Positions 17,323 to 25,279 are shown, numbered from the stretch's first letter. The stretch: DNA of 46,667 nt from an uncultured Methylococcaceae bacterium (GCA_903866825.1 CAIPPE010000328.1:1-46667); one strand, 5' to 3'. Numbers and translations are program-made. The notes: generated from the letters alone by a model not told the origin.

Positions 17323-17874
17323 TTATCTTACATATTTTATGCTATTGTATAACGTAGCACGGCAAACATTAAACAGCTTGGCAACCGCCAACGGACTTTC
17401 GCCCCTATCAAGCAATTCCCGCGCATGTTTCCGCTGATCGTCAGAAAGCGAAGGCTTACGCCCCAATTTCGTACCGCGTTTCTTGGCGGCTTTCAACCCT
17501 GCTTGTGTCCGTTCTACAATCAAAGCGCGTTCAAACTCTGCCAGTGCGCCGAGGATATGTCCCATTAGTCGCCCCGCCGCGCTTTCGGTGTCTATGCCTT
17601 CGGTCAGTGATCGAAAGGCTACCCCTCGTCCTTGCAAGTCAGAGAGAACCGCCACCAAATGCGACAGCGATCGACCCAAGCGGTCAAGTTTCCAAACAAT
17701 CAGCACATCCGCAGCCCGCAAGGATTCAAGACAGCGGGTTAATTCGGGGCGTTTTTTGACCGTGCCGCTTGCCGTATCCGTGAAGATATAATCACACTCA
17801 GCTTTTTTGAGTGCGTTAATCTGCAAATCTGCTTTTTGATCGTCGGTTGAAACCCGTGCATAGCCATATTTCAT
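17323..17874 (-). CDS. Serine recombinase (resolvase/invertase family)
   Basis: Small serine recombinase of about 183 aa, full length for Tn3/Pin-type resolvases. YGYARVSTDDQ contains the nucleophile Ser; VWKLDRLGRSLSHL and the GRLMGHILGALAEFERALI core helix (long E helix) follow. The C-terminal helix-turn-helix is GESPLAVAKLFNVCRATLYNSI. I chose the ATG at 17874; a TTG 18 bp upstream is also in frame. It is divergent from parDE, and the intergenic region holds a 28-bp res-type dyad. It could resolve plasmid multimers or cointegrates. No Tn3 transposase is in the window. Confidence 0.9.
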   Translation of the reverse strand: MKYGYARVSTDDQKADLQINALKKAECDYIFTDTASGTVKKRPELTRCLESLRAADVLIVWKLDRLGRSLSHLVAVLSDLQGRGVAFRSLTEGIDTESAAGRLMGHILGALAEFERALIVERTQAGLKAAKKRGTKLGRKPSLSDDQRKHARELLDRGESPLAVAKLFNVCRATLYNSIKYVR

Positions 17875-17936
17875 GGGTGTATTGTTAGACAAAATTACTA
17901 GACTTGCAAGTCTTTGTTTTTATGGGGTTCTTATTT

Positions 17937-17964
17937 TGTCTAAAAAACCTTCATTTTTTAGACA
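17937..17964. promoter_or_regulatory. res subsite I-like 28-bp dyad for the resolvase
   Basis: TGTCTAAAAAACCTTCATTT...AGACA is a 28-bp imperfect palindrome with TGTC/GACA arms, the classic length and arms of Tn3-family res subsite I. It lies in the resolvase-parD intergenic region. Its left arm TGTCTAAAA is identical to that of subsite I in the miniature element at 41032-41059. Subsites II and III are not clear; AGAC/GTCT half-sites at 17887-17915 may contribute. Confidence 0.6.
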
Positions 17965-17988
17965 GGTTACGGTTTATCATTGTGTCAA

Positions 17989-18005
17989 TTATCAAAAATT
18001 GATAA
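17989..18005. promoter_or_regulatory. Probable ParD operator
   Basis: The palindrome TTATCA-AAAAT-TGATAA lies 33 bp before the parD start. ParD-type ribbon-helix-helix antitoxins repress their own operon from such palindromes. No direct evidence beyond symmetry and position. Confidence 0.5.
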
Positions 18006-18038
18006 CATCGAAGTCTATCTATATGAGGAGTTATTGCC

Positions 18039-18287
18039 ATGCCATCCAGTTACGCCATAGGCGACCACTTTGAACAATTTATTCGTCAGCAAATCGACAC
18101 CGGACGCTATGCCAGTGCAAGCGAAGTGGTGCGGGATGCTTTACGGGGTCTTGAAGGACGGGAAAAATTGCGTGAAATTGAAATTGAGGAATACCGCGTA
18201 AAAATTCAAGAAGCCATTAAAAGTCCTGCTCAACCTAGCGAGGCTGTGTTTTCACGTCTTGAGGCAAAGTATCAAGCTATGCTTTAA
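18039..18287 (+). CDS. parD: ParD-type ribbon-helix-helix antitoxin
   Basis: An 82-aa antitoxin. The N-terminal ribbon-helix-helix pattern (SSYAIGDHFEQFIRQQI, then GRYASASEVVRDALRGLE) is the ParD/CC2985 signature; it binds operator DNA as a dimer, and the C-terminal half wraps the toxin. GAGGAG lies about 11 nt upstream of the ATG. The ParE-like toxin begins 20 bp after the stop. It is transcribed away from the resolvase gene. The pair is expected to stabilise the plasmid. Confidence 0.9.
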   Translation: MPSSYAIGDHFEQFIRQQIDTGRYASASEVVRDALRGLEGREKLREIEIEEYRVKIQEAIKSPAQPSEAVFSRLEAKYQAML

Positions 18288-18307
18288 CCACAGGCTTGAT
18301 ACAGTCA

Positions 18308-18601
18308 ATGAATTGTTTTTTCTCAACTATAGCCGAAGTTGATCTTGAAGAAATCGCCGACTATATCGCTCGCGACAACCCGCGTCGCGCCTTATCGTTT
18401 ATTCATGAAATCCGCGAACGTTGCCAAAAAATAGTTATTTTTCCAGAAGCGGCTCCTTTGCGTGAAGAGTTTGGCGCTGGAATCCGCCTTATTCCTTTTG
18501 GGAGGTATCTGATTTTCTATACAGTACACACAGATACCGTGCGCATAGAGCGCATTTTGTCGGGTTTTCGTTTATTGTCTAGCGACTATTTTAACCCGTA
18601 A
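18308..18601 (+). CDS. parE: ParE-type toxin (RelE/ParE superfamily)
   Basis: A 97-aa ParE-like toxin. FFSTIAEVDLEEIADYIARDNP, then RALSFIHEIRERC and PLREEFGAGIRLIPFGRYLIFYTV, are the conserved strands and helices of the family; the end IERILSGFRLL is typical. Known ParE toxins poison DNA gyrase. I use the ATG at 18308; a TTG at 18296 is in frame. It follows parD in the same operon. Confidence 0.9.
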   Translation: MNCFFSTIAEVDLEEIADYIARDNPRRALSFIHEIRERCQKIVIFPEAAPLREEFGAGIRLIPFGRYLIFYTVHTDTVRIERILSGFRLLSSDYFNP

Positions 18602-18606
18602 GTTTT

Positions 18607-18628
18607 TTGTGCCTGATTTATGGCACAA
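18607..18628. repeat. Inverted repeat between parE and the ubiquitin-like cassette
   Basis: TTGTGCC-TGATTTAT-GGCACAA follows the parE stop. It may form a hairpin that ends parDE transcription, but it is not followed by a T-run on either strand, so it is not a standard Rho-independent terminator. The rest of 18629-18760 shows no gene. Confidence 0.35.
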
Positions 18629-18760
18629 GCAAGTTTTTGATTTATAAAGCATGAAAATCAGTGCCAAAAATGTTGATTTTTGACACAAACTAAAATGAGC
18701 TATAAGTGGTTAGTTAACTATAACGTTTGGAGTAGCTGTATTGGTCAAGATGTGCTTTGC

Positions 18761-19222
18761 TTAATCAAACATAGATTTCAGCCAGAGTTTGAATGTCGAC
18801 CAGATGCTTTTTTGCGACGAATTTTGTGTGTTATTTAAAGATGTTTCCGTGGTTTGTATAACAGTCTCTGTATTATTAAATTTTTTGTAATAATTTTTTT
18901 TGAATGCTCTATCACGTTCACGACCCCGATTGATTTGTTGTTGTGTCATTGATCCAGCCCAAATAACGCAATTACCTCTTATCCAGTAGTGTGATTGACA
19001 GGGATGATTCCAATTTCCGATAGATGGGTACAATGTTACTGTATCACCGGAAACGGTAAGCCGCCAATCGGTTGGTGTAATAGGTGTGACAATCTTTATT
19101 CCGCAACCACAACAACATTTGTGTGCTGCAGTTGCGTATTTATGGGAGATATAGAGCACACCATCTTGTAGCGTGCTGGGGATAAATTCTACGAATTGCG
19201 GGGTAATATTGATTATTTTCAA
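18761..19222 (-). CDS. DUF6527-like cysteine-rich protein of a ubiquitin-like cassette
   Basis: A 153-aa protein matching DUF6527. It begins MKIINITPQFVEFIP and contains GVLYISHKYATAAHKC, the cluster CCCGCG (about 37-42), and PSIGNWNHPCQSHYWIRG, which supplies a further Cys and His. These four or more Cys/His probably bind zinc. DUF6527 genes accompany bacterial ubiquitin-like/E1 modules; a deconjugating-enzyme or ligase-adaptor role has been suggested for such cassettes, and here it is inference. The start is a TTG overlapping the E1 stop (TTGA). The C-terminal 45 residues are low-complexity and may be variable. Confidence 0.75.
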   Translation of the reverse strand: MKIINITPQFVEFIPSTLQDGVLYISHKYATAAHKCCCGCGIKIVTPITPTDWRLTVSGDTVTLYPSIGNWNHPCQSHYWIRGNCVIWAGSMTQQQINRGRERDRAFKKNYYKKFNNTETVIQTTETSLNNTQNSSQKSIWSTFKLWLKSMFD

Positions 19223-20409
19223 GCTATCGCATCCTTGGTTAAGCCGTGTGCGTTAATTGTATAGATGGAATTGTGCTCATGCCTATTATCCAAATAGAAA
19301 CCGCAATGCTTTTTCCACTTGATTACAGCGAGTGTTGCATTGAGTGCATTGAGATCAGCGACCTGGATATTAGACGCATATAGATTATTTACCTGAGCCT
19401 CTCCAAAAGATACTCTCTCAGCAACATGGTCATTTTTATGCGGAGTGCTAAGCGTAGTTCGACATTGCCCCATTAGGCTATCTTGCTGGAACATTTGAAT
19501 ATCCATCCCAACATCGATGAATGGCACTTGGCTTTCGTGCAATACATCGATGATCAATTTACGCACCGCTGGTTTGTCGACACAAATAAATACGAAGTTA
19601 AAGTCAACTAACTGGTTTGTATTCGCCACAGTGATGTATTCATGGTGCGGTATAATACCACGTCGCATCTTGCTGTAGATATTTGCGAAATATTCTACCT
19701 TCGGCGGATTGTTCAGCTCATCCTTGGAAGGTGCTCCTGGTGATCGGAATGCATTGTGTTGGCAGAATTCGTCTCCATCGAACAGATGAATTTCTTGAAC
19801 ATGCGTTTTGGCAACTAGATCTAGGATGTACGACCCGGTTCCTCCTAGACCTATAATCGCTACTTTTTGGATTCTAAGCTTGCTTGCTATTGCGCCTATG
19901 CCGGCACGACTAGATGCAGTATCGGCATAGTGAAAAACTGATGAGTTATCATCAACAATCAAACTGAATGTTTTTGCGGTCGTCTCAGGCTGTAGTGAGT
20001 GCGCAGGTGCTGAAATGATCTCGATATATCTTGTCATCTTGGCGTGGTTGTCGAGATACTTAACGCCATTCAGTGGCTTTGATGAAAAGCTGTGATCCAC
20101 TATTATACCGTCACCAAAATCCGTTTTGGTGCTGGTATGTTTTATTCCAAATATCTCAGAACCGTCCTTATTACAAGGGTGCTCGCCGATAAACCATGTT
20201 TGATGATTGTCCAACGGCGTGACAGTCACATCATTATTTAATGTTAACGGTGCAACCAACGTCCCCCGCAAAACTTGGCACTGTGAATTAACATATGGAA
20301 TGTTGTGTATTAAAAGATGAACACCAACACCACTTATAATTTGCAGCTCGTAGCCTTCGTTCTGAAGGCGAAGTAGATCAAGATTATGACTTATCAGTGT
20401 TGCCGACAT
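19219..20409 (-). CDS. E2-like/ThiF-E1 fusion of a ubiquitin-like conjugation system
   Basis: A 396-aa fusion. The C-terminal ThiF/E1-like adenylation domain has VAIIGLGGTGSYILDLVA (nucleotide-binding loop, about 185-195), IHLFDGDEFCQHNAFRSPGA (conserved Asp and Arg/Asn region) and DFNFVFICVDKPAVRKLI. The N-terminal 150 residues resemble the E2-like DUF6791 region (GYELQIISGVGVHLLI, WFIGEHPC, DHSFSSKP). It should activate the Ubl encoded just upstream and pass it to targets. It overlaps the Ubl gene by 26 nt and the DUF6527 gene by 4 nt. The catalytic Cys is not certain; Cys116 and the C-terminal cysteines are candidates. Confidence 0.8.
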   Translation of the reverse strand: MSATLISHNLDLLRLQNEGYELQIISGVGVHLLIHNIPYVNSQCQVLRGTLVAPLTLNNDVTVTPLDNHQTWFIGEHPCNKDGSEIFGIKHTSTKTDFGDGIIVDHSFSSKPLNGVKYLDNHAKMTRYIEIISAPAHSLQPETTAKTFSLIVDDNSSVFHYADTASSRAGIGAIASKLRIQKVAIIGLGGTGSYILDLVAKTHVQEIHLFDGDEFCQHNAFRSPGAPSKDELNNPPKVEYFANIYSKMRRGIIPHHEYITVANTNQLVDFNFVFICVDKPAVRKLIIDVLHESQVPFIDVGMDIQMFQQDSLMGQCRTTLSTPHKNDHVAERVSFGEAQVNNLYASNIQVADLNALNATLAVIKWKKHCGFYLDNRHEHNSIYTINAHGLTKDAIA

Positions 20410-20626
20410 GAAAAATTATCCCGTTTTTAACTTCTACAGATTCGTGCTTGACCATGGTGCCGTCCGTTCCGTCAGGGTAGGAGAATGACACCGTGTAGGT
20501 AATGTTGTCGGTAAACGGGCCTTCAGGGAAGGCGAGTTCGCAGACTTCATGAAACGTCAGGTGGCTTTTTCTCACTTCCTTCTGCTCACCGTTGACGATG
20601 ACGTGATATTTGTGTTCGTGACTCAT
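20384..20626 (-). CDS. Ubiquitin-like (multiubiquitin-family) modifier
   Basis: An 80-aa single beta-grasp protein of the bacterial multiubiquitin family. Hallmarks are YHVIVNGEQKEVRKSHLTF, EVCELAFPEGPF, YTVSFSYPDG and VEVKNGIIFHVGNTDKS. The C-terminus ends in Thr-Asp-Lys-Ser rather than Gly-Gly, as usual for this family, so it may be processed or conjugated by a non-canonical tail. A good AAGGAAG ribosome site lies upstream. First gene of the three-gene cassette, divergent from the XRE regulator. Confidence 0.8.
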   Translation of the reverse strand: MSHEHKYHVIVNGEQKEVRKSHLTFHEVCELAFPEGPFTDNITYTVSFSYPDGTDGTMVKHESVEVKNGIIFHVGNTDKS

Positions 20627-20675
20627 AGGTTTCTTCCTTTTTATTGCTTAAATGATTACTGTAATTTAATATAAG

Positions 20676-20750
20676 ACGTATTCGTCAATAAGCAGAGTAA
20701 AAAAATTGCTTTATTACGTTATCGTCATAAATAACTATACATAATCGTCA
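20676..20750. promoter_or_regulatory. Three TCGTCA operator repeats between the Ubl cassette and xre
   Basis: Repeats are ACGTATTCGTCA (20676-20687), ACGTTATCGTCA (20716-20727) and ACATAATCGTCA (20739-20750). The third ends on the first base of the xre ATG. They are likely binding sites of the XRE repressor and would control both divergent operons. There is no ribosome site before the xre ATG, which may therefore be leaderless or weakly translated. Confidence 0.55.
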
Positions 20751-21106
20751 TGAAAGAGTCAACTCCATCTTCCATTTTTCCAGATCGCCTTAGGTGTGCT
20801 CGTGAATATCGAGGACTCACTCAGGGCGAGCTTGCCGAACGCGCTGGGTTACAGCCATCTGCAATCTCACATTTTGAGACAGGTACACGCAAACCATCCT
20901 TCGATAACCTTCGTCTGCTTGCTGATACGCTAGATATAACCACTGACTACTTACTTGGGCGGGTTGCAGAATTTAAAGATCTTGCTGGTGCGGATAAATT
21001 GCATCGTCATTACAGCGAACTGCAAGATACAGACCGTAAATTCGCTGATGACCTGATAACTCTACTTGCTAGTAAAGCTGCCATTCGTACTACGGATAAA
21101 AAATGA
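20750..21106 (+). CDS. XRE-family transcriptional regulator
   Basis: A 118-aa protein with an N-terminal Cro/C1 helix-turn-helix: RLRCAREYRGLTQGELAERAGLQPSAISHFETGTRKPSFDNLRLLADTL. The short C-terminal helical part may mediate dimerisation. It is co-transcribed with, and overlaps by ATGA, an ImmA/IrrE-type metalloprotease gene. Such pairs derepress mobile-element operons when the protease cleaves the repressor. The divergent Ubl cassette is the probable target. Confidence 0.85.
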   Translation: MKESTPSSIFPDRLRCAREYRGLTQGELAERAGLQPSAISHFETGTRKPSFDNLRLLADTLDITTDYLLGRVAEFKDLAGADKLHRHYSELQDTDRKFADDLITLLASKAAIRTTDKK

Positions 21107-21978
21107 GCCGCATTAATTCATACATCCACGCATCTCAGGCGGCAGAGCAGCTTATTAAGGGTTTTGGCATCACCACATTGCCAATTGATCCATTCGCTAT
21201 CGCGTGTAAACAGAAGATCGAGGTATTAGCTAAACCAGCACATAACGCTGGTGTGTCTGGTATGTTGATCCGTGTAGGTAATGAATTTGCTATAGCCTAC
21301 GCAACACATATAGACAATGAGCAGTTTCAGCGTTTTAGCGTCAGTCACGAGCTTGGACATTATTTTCTACCTGGTCATGTTGATGCGGTAATTGGTGAGA
21401 GCGGCATTCATGAGTCGCGTGCAGGAGGTATGTCAAGCAACCGTTACGAAATAGAGGCTGATCATTTTGCCGCAAGCTTTCTTATGCCCCGCCACTTATT
21501 CTTTCCCGAGCTTAAGCGTGTTGGTCATGGGCTTGTAGCCATCGAGAGCATGGCCGCTATATGTAATACATCGTTGCACGCTACGGCCATTCGCTATACC
21601 CAATGCACGCGAGAATTAGTAGCTATTGTCGTAAGTGTTGGCAATCAAATTGATCATTGTTTCATGTCCGAATCTCTTAAAGCCATTGGTGGCATTGACT
21701 GGATTCGCAAGCGTGAGGCAGTACCCCGCAATACACAAACATTTGCCTTCAATCAGAATTATGAGAATGTCCATCGTGCTATTCGTACCGAAGGAACCTC
21801 AAATCTACAGGATTGGTTTGGTGGTCACCGTTGTATTGAGATCAGCGAAGACGTGATTGGCCTAGGAAGCTATGGCAAGACGCTTACTGTTCTTTACGAC
21901 ATTGATGTGCCAGATGCCGAAGATGAGGAAGATGAAGAATCTTTGATTGAGTCTTTGACACCGCGATTTCAGCGATAG
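21103..21978 (+). CDS. ImmA/IrrE-type metalloprotease
   Basis: A 291-aa protein with the zinc-metalloprotease motif SHELGHYFLPGH (HExxH, about residue 86) and a downstream ligand in YEIEADHFAASFLMP (third ligand Glu, as in ImmA/IrrE). The C-terminal half (140-290) is unrecognised and ends in an acidic stretch (DAEDEEDEESLIESL). It is expected to cleave the XRE repressor encoded just upstream in response to DNA damage or phage signals; the trigger is unknown. Confidence 0.85.
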   Translation: MSRINSYIHASQAAEQLIKGFGITTLPIDPFAIACKQKIEVLAKPAHNAGVSGMLIRVGNEFAIAYATHIDNEQFQRFSVSHELGHYFLPGHVDAVIGESGIHESRAGGMSSNRYEIEADHFAASFLMPRHLFFPELKRVGHGLVAIESMAAICNTSLHATAIRYTQCTRELVAIVVSVGNQIDHCFMSESLKAIGGIDWIRKREAVPRNTQTFAFNQNYENVHRAIRTEGTSNLQDWFGGHRCIEISEDVIGLGSYGKTLTVLYDIDVPDAEDEEDEESLIESLTPRFQR

Positions 21979-22078
21979 TCTGAATAAATCTATTTATATA
22001 ACTCGATTTAAGGTTATCAATGTTTCAATTACTCAAATATGTGAACTCTATCCGAAAACTAATAGTGAAGGTATTGTG

Positions 22079-23074
22079 ATGGAAAAAATGACGGAAAGAA
22101 CTCAAGTGCATGGTGAAAAGGCGGCCATAGCTAATCTTGCATTAGGCGTGATTCCAGTTGATTTCCCAACTAGTAAAGAGCATCGGAAATTCGAACCTGT
22201 TACAGAAGGTTTTCAGCTGCAATATGAGCATCCCAATGGCCGATTGTATCAAGGTAATTCGTTTGATTGGCTAGAATCACTTAATGATGCAAGCGTTGAT
22301 CTTGTGTTTGCAGACCCGCCATACAACATCAAAAAAGCCGATTGGGATAATTTTGATAGCCAAGAAAAATACATTGAATGGTCTATCAAATGGATAAAGC
22401 AAGCCTCGCGGGTTTTGAAGCCTACTGGCTCTTTATATGTGTGTGGCTTCTCAGAAATCCTTGCTGATTTGAAACATCCAGCATCAAAGTATTTTAAGCA
22501 TTGTCGTTGGCTTATATGGCACTATAAAAACAAGGCGAATTTAGGCAGTGATTGGGGGCGATCACACGAAAGCATCATTCATTTTCGAAAATCAGATGCA
22601 GCTAAGATTAATATTGACGATGTTCGCACACCTTATGGGGCACACACGCTGAAATATCCATCCCACCCACAGGCGGAAACAAGTGCTTATGGTAAGGGTG
22701 CAAATAGCAAGCAGCGAGACAATTGGACGCCACACCCCAAAGGAGCAAAACCAAAAGACGTGCTTGATATTCCGACTACATGTAATGGTATGGGGGAAAA
22801 GACACCACACCCTACTCAAAAACCAGAAGAGTTAGTTCGTAAGTTTGTTCTGGCATCATCGAATGAGGGTGATCTAGTTATTGACCCGTTTTCCGGATCG
22901 GGAACTACAGCGGTTGTATCCGAGCAGCTTAACCGGCATTGGATGGCTTGCGATCTTGACCCCCAGTACAACCAATGGGCAATTGAAAGACTTAAAAACG
23001 TTCGACGTATGACGAAAGAAGAATGGATAGCTCACGATCGAAAAACAGCAGAACGAAGGGAATCTATTCGATGA
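22079..23074 (+). CDS. DNA methyltransferase of a type II R-M system (beta-class)
   Basis: A 331-aa amino-methyltransferase. The catalytic motif FADPPYNI (IV, about residue 79) precedes the SAM-binding motif DPFSGSGTT (I, about 268), the beta-class order that includes M.HinfI/CcrM-like N6-adenine and some N4-cytosine enzymes. HPTQKPEELVRKFV (motif X-like) is also visible. GAAGGT lies 6 nt before the ATG at 22079. It overlaps the restriction gene by ATGA and should protect plasmid and host DNA. The target sequence cannot be read from the protein. Confidence 0.9.
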   Translation: MEKMTERTQVHGEKAAIANLALGVIPVDFPTSKEHRKFEPVTEGFQLQYEHPNGRLYQGNSFDWLESLNDASVDLVFADPPYNIKKADWDNFDSQEKYIEWSIKWIKQASRVLKPTGSLYVCGFSEILADLKHPASKYFKHCRWLIWHYKNKANLGSDWGRSHESIIHFRKSDAAKINIDDVRTPYGAHTLKYPSHPQAETSAYGKGANSKQRDNWTPHPKGAKPKDVLDIPTTCNGMGEKTPHPTQKPEELVRKFVLASSNEGDLVIDPFSGSGTTAVVSEQLNRHWMACDLDPQYNQWAIERLKNVRRMTKEEWIAHDRKTAERRESIR

Positions 23075-24030
23075 GCCTTACCGATTTAGTGGATCACGCC
23101 ACAAACAAAGAACGGTTTCACACAGCCGATCATTATATTGATTTTTGCACCCGCTATTTGGAATACATCGATACTGGGTTGCAAGCACGTATCGTGTCAC
23201 AGAATGAAAGTCACTATCAATTTTTCCAGTATCGGGAAGAGGGTAGTTTTAACATCACGCGACCACTGAATTCGCGCTTGATGTATGATGCAGAAGGTTT
23301 CTCTCAAGCAGCGAAACAGTTCAGTCTGACACTTGAGCAATTACGCGATGGTCAACAACCATCAGATGATTTGAGAGAAAACTTGATTCGCACCATCTAT
23401 ACGCTTCAACAATCTATTGGCGCTGCATTGGATGGACTACCGGCAGGGAAATCGAACCAAGCCAGAAAAGTAAATGGTGATTTATTTGAAAGACTTGTTC
23501 GTTTGCTGATTGTATCGCTTAATGTAGATTGTGTATCGGGAACGATGCAAGTCCCAGTAAAAGATTCGGATGGAACCGAACTTTTTAAATCCAGCTATCA
23601 GCATGATTTGCTGATAAGCAAAGAGGATGAATTGAAGGTTATTGGTTCAGTGAAAACGTCCAGCAAAGATAGAATTGATAAGGTCTTTATGGACAAGTTT
23701 CTTTATAATCGCCTCACTGATACCGCCCTGCCTCATATCGCCATTTTTCTCAATGATGTTCAACGGAAGAAAACAAAGCGAGAAAATGAATATGGGGTAA
23801 GTGCAACGTTCTTGCCTGGGCACTTCAAGGCATATACGGTCAAGCTAAACCCATTGGATGGCGTGTATTACTGCGACATTCGACCCAACATGGTAAGTGA
23901 TTTATTGCTTTCCCAACACATCAAAACTATTGACCACTTTTTCTATTCCGACCTTTGGGAATTGCTTGACCGACCAGGGCAAACCTTGGAAGAAATCGCT
24001 ATTAAAAAAGAAGATGATGACAAGTTATAG
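23071..24030 (+). CDS. Type II restriction endonuclease
   Basis: A 319-aa protein directly after, and overlapping, the methyltransferase (ATGA), as in type II R-M operons. The candidate PD-(D/E)xK-like core is GDLFERLVRLLIVSLN (helix with Glu), YQHDLLISKEDE (Asp) and VIGSVKTSSKDRIDKVF (S-x-K, variant third position). A frame running further upstream lies inside the methyltransferase; the ATG at 23071 with GAAGGGA upstream is preferred. Recognition site unknown. Confidence 0.8.
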   Translation: MSLTDLVDHATNKERFHTADHYIDFCTRYLEYIDTGLQARIVSQNESHYQFFQYREEGSFNITRPLNSRLMYDAEGFSQAAKQFSLTLEQLRDGQQPSDDLRENLIRTIYTLQQSIGAALDGLPAGKSNQARKVNGDLFERLVRLLIVSLNVDCVSGTMQVPVKDSDGTELFKSSYQHDLLISKEDELKVIGSVKTSSKDRIDKVFMDKFLYNRLTDTALPHIAIFLNDVQRKKTKRENEYGVSATFLPGHFKAYTVKLNPLDGVYYCDIRPNMVSDLLLSQHIKTIDHFFYSDLWELLDRPGQTLEEIAIKKEDDDKL

Positions 24031-24539
24031 AATGACTTATTATTTACTTAAAATCCTCTTGCGTATTCCAGTCTAAAGTTGCCTCCAACTCCAGACAAAT
24101 GCTGCCGCCCATTCCATTCCAAAGCTGCGACTGATTCTGGTAAATGCGGCCACCATCTAGTGGTGAAGTATTAGCGTTTTTGACGTGGGATAACTAAACG
24201 ATATTCTGCCGCATCCTTTCATCACTATTAGAATAGTTGGTTTTTTGCCTCGCAATCTCAGCTATTTTATTGAAACAATCAAAAGCACGTTCGCCACTAG
24301 GCATTCCCCCCCGCTCCTTATCAGGAGCAGAGAGGCTTGCCTAAGCTTATCAATTCTTATCTGATCAAGGGATCGCTACGCTTTCAAAATAATAAACGAT
24401 TAGGCTGTTTATGATTTTGAACCCTTGACAGGTTCACATTTGGGCAGTATCTGCGGGCATAAAAAAACCCTATTTAAAGGGCTTATTTTTTCGTAACTTA
24501 TTAATTTATAAGTGATATTATACAATTAGTTAATACATT
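24031..24539. other. Intergenic region downstream of the R-M operon
   Basis: No clear gene. On the minus strand a 36-codon reading frame (about 24195-24305, MPSGERAFDCFNKIAEIAR...) could be the remnant of a longer protein, but there is no support. The final part carries a hairpin candidate at 24468-24491. GC content and repeats are unremarkable. Confidence 0.4.
24468..24491 (+). terminator. Rho-independent terminator-like hairpin
   Basis: CCCTATTTAAAGGG is followed by CTTATTTTTT on the plus strand and preceded by an A-run, so it could act in either direction. The stem is short (4 bp). It separates the R-M operon from ardA. Confidence 0.4.
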
Positions 24540-24542
24540 TTG

Positions 24543-24551
24543 TGTTATACT
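24543..24551 (+). promoter_or_regulatory. Extended -10 promoter of ardA
   Basis: TGTTATACT is an extended -10 (TGn-TATACT) with no good -35. The same 9-mer precedes parF (36867-36875) and kfrA (38693-38701), suggesting a shared plasmid promoter style. Confidence 0.5.
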
Positions 24552-24583
24552 ATCCCTGTAGTAAAGCGTTAAAACAAAGGGTT

Positions 24584-24610
24584 GGCGAGGGGTTTCTGAC
24601 ACCCCCCGCC
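24584..24610 (+). promoter_or_regulatory. GC-rich hairpin in the ardA leader
   Basis: GGCG-A-GGGGT pairs with ACCCC-C-CGCC around a 7-nt loop in the transcript between the promoter and the ardA ATG (24645). It could control early ardA expression or stabilise the RNA. Function inferred. Confidence 0.45.
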
Positions 24611-24644
24611 GATTTCCACAATCTCCATCTTTAGGTAAAAGATT

Positions 24645-25247
24645 ATGAATATTACATTATACCCACTTGGGGCTTATACGTCCGGTTATTGCTTACCGTT
24701 CACTATAGAATTAGACGGTATAGATCAAGAAGAGTACGGCCAGGCTATCAACAAAGGCTTGTTTGAAGCGCATTACAAAAAAGGCGATGGTAATGTTTTA
24801 TCTTCGCGTTGCTTGGAGTGTGATCATGTGGTTATTGGGTCGGTTGAAAAGGTCTGTCCTGAATGCGGTTGTCTTTATATAGAAGTTAAGGCAACCGATG
24901 AGGAGTGGATCGTCTGCGATTACGAAGGGGTCCCCGCTGCTTTGGTGGGGGAATATGATCTATCCTCTGATTTTTTTGCTTATTCAGACTGTCTGGAAAA
25001 TACCCGTTTAGATGCTGAAGTTATTAATGCGGGTTTGGCGGCTGGTTTTGATTTGCTCTGTATTGAAGAAATGTATATTGGCGAATATGATTCAGATATT
25101 GCCTTTGCCGAGCAGTGGGCCGAGGATACAGGCTCAATTAATGAATCGTTGGGTTGGCCTTATGACTGTATCGATTGGGATAGAGCAGCCCGTGATTTGA
25201 TGCATAATTACACCGAACACAAACACCATTATTTTAGTTTGCGTTAA
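24645..25247 (+). CDS. ardA: ArdA-like antirestriction protein with an inserted zinc-ribbon-like motif
   Basis: A 200-aa acidic DNA mimic that blocks type I restriction enzymes. EEWIVCDYEGVPAALVGEYD, the Glu/Asp-rich middle (EEMYIGEYDSDIAFAEQWAED) and IDWDRAARDLMHNYTEH match ArdA. It differs at residues 55-80, where CLECDHVV...CPECGC gives two CxxC pairs, a zinc-ribbon-like insert unusual for ArdA. The N-terminus (MNITLYPLGAYTSGY) is also divergent. It lies next to a type II R-M pair, so offence and counter-defence share the same molecule. Confidence 0.8.
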   Translation: MNITLYPLGAYTSGYCLPFTIELDGIDQEEYGQAINKGLFEAHYKKGDGNVLSSRCLECDHVVIGSVEKVCPECGCLYIEVKATDEEWIVCDYEGVPAALVGEYDLSSDFFAYSDCLENTRLDAEVINAGLAAGFDLLCIEEMYIGEYDSDIAFAEQWAEDTGSINESLGWPYDCIDWDRAARDLMHNYTEHKHHYFSLR

Positions 25248-25259
25248 ATCCATCCAGTG

Positions 25260-25279
25260 CAGCCGCTTTAATGCGGCTG
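25260..25279 (+). terminator. Hairpin after ardA
   Basis: CAGCCGC-TTTAAT-GCGGCTG is a perfect 7-bp stem 12 bp after the ardA stop. There is no T-run, so it is a weak terminator or an RNA 3' end. The region 25280-25498 has no gene and leads into the Cro-like gene. Confidence 0.4.
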
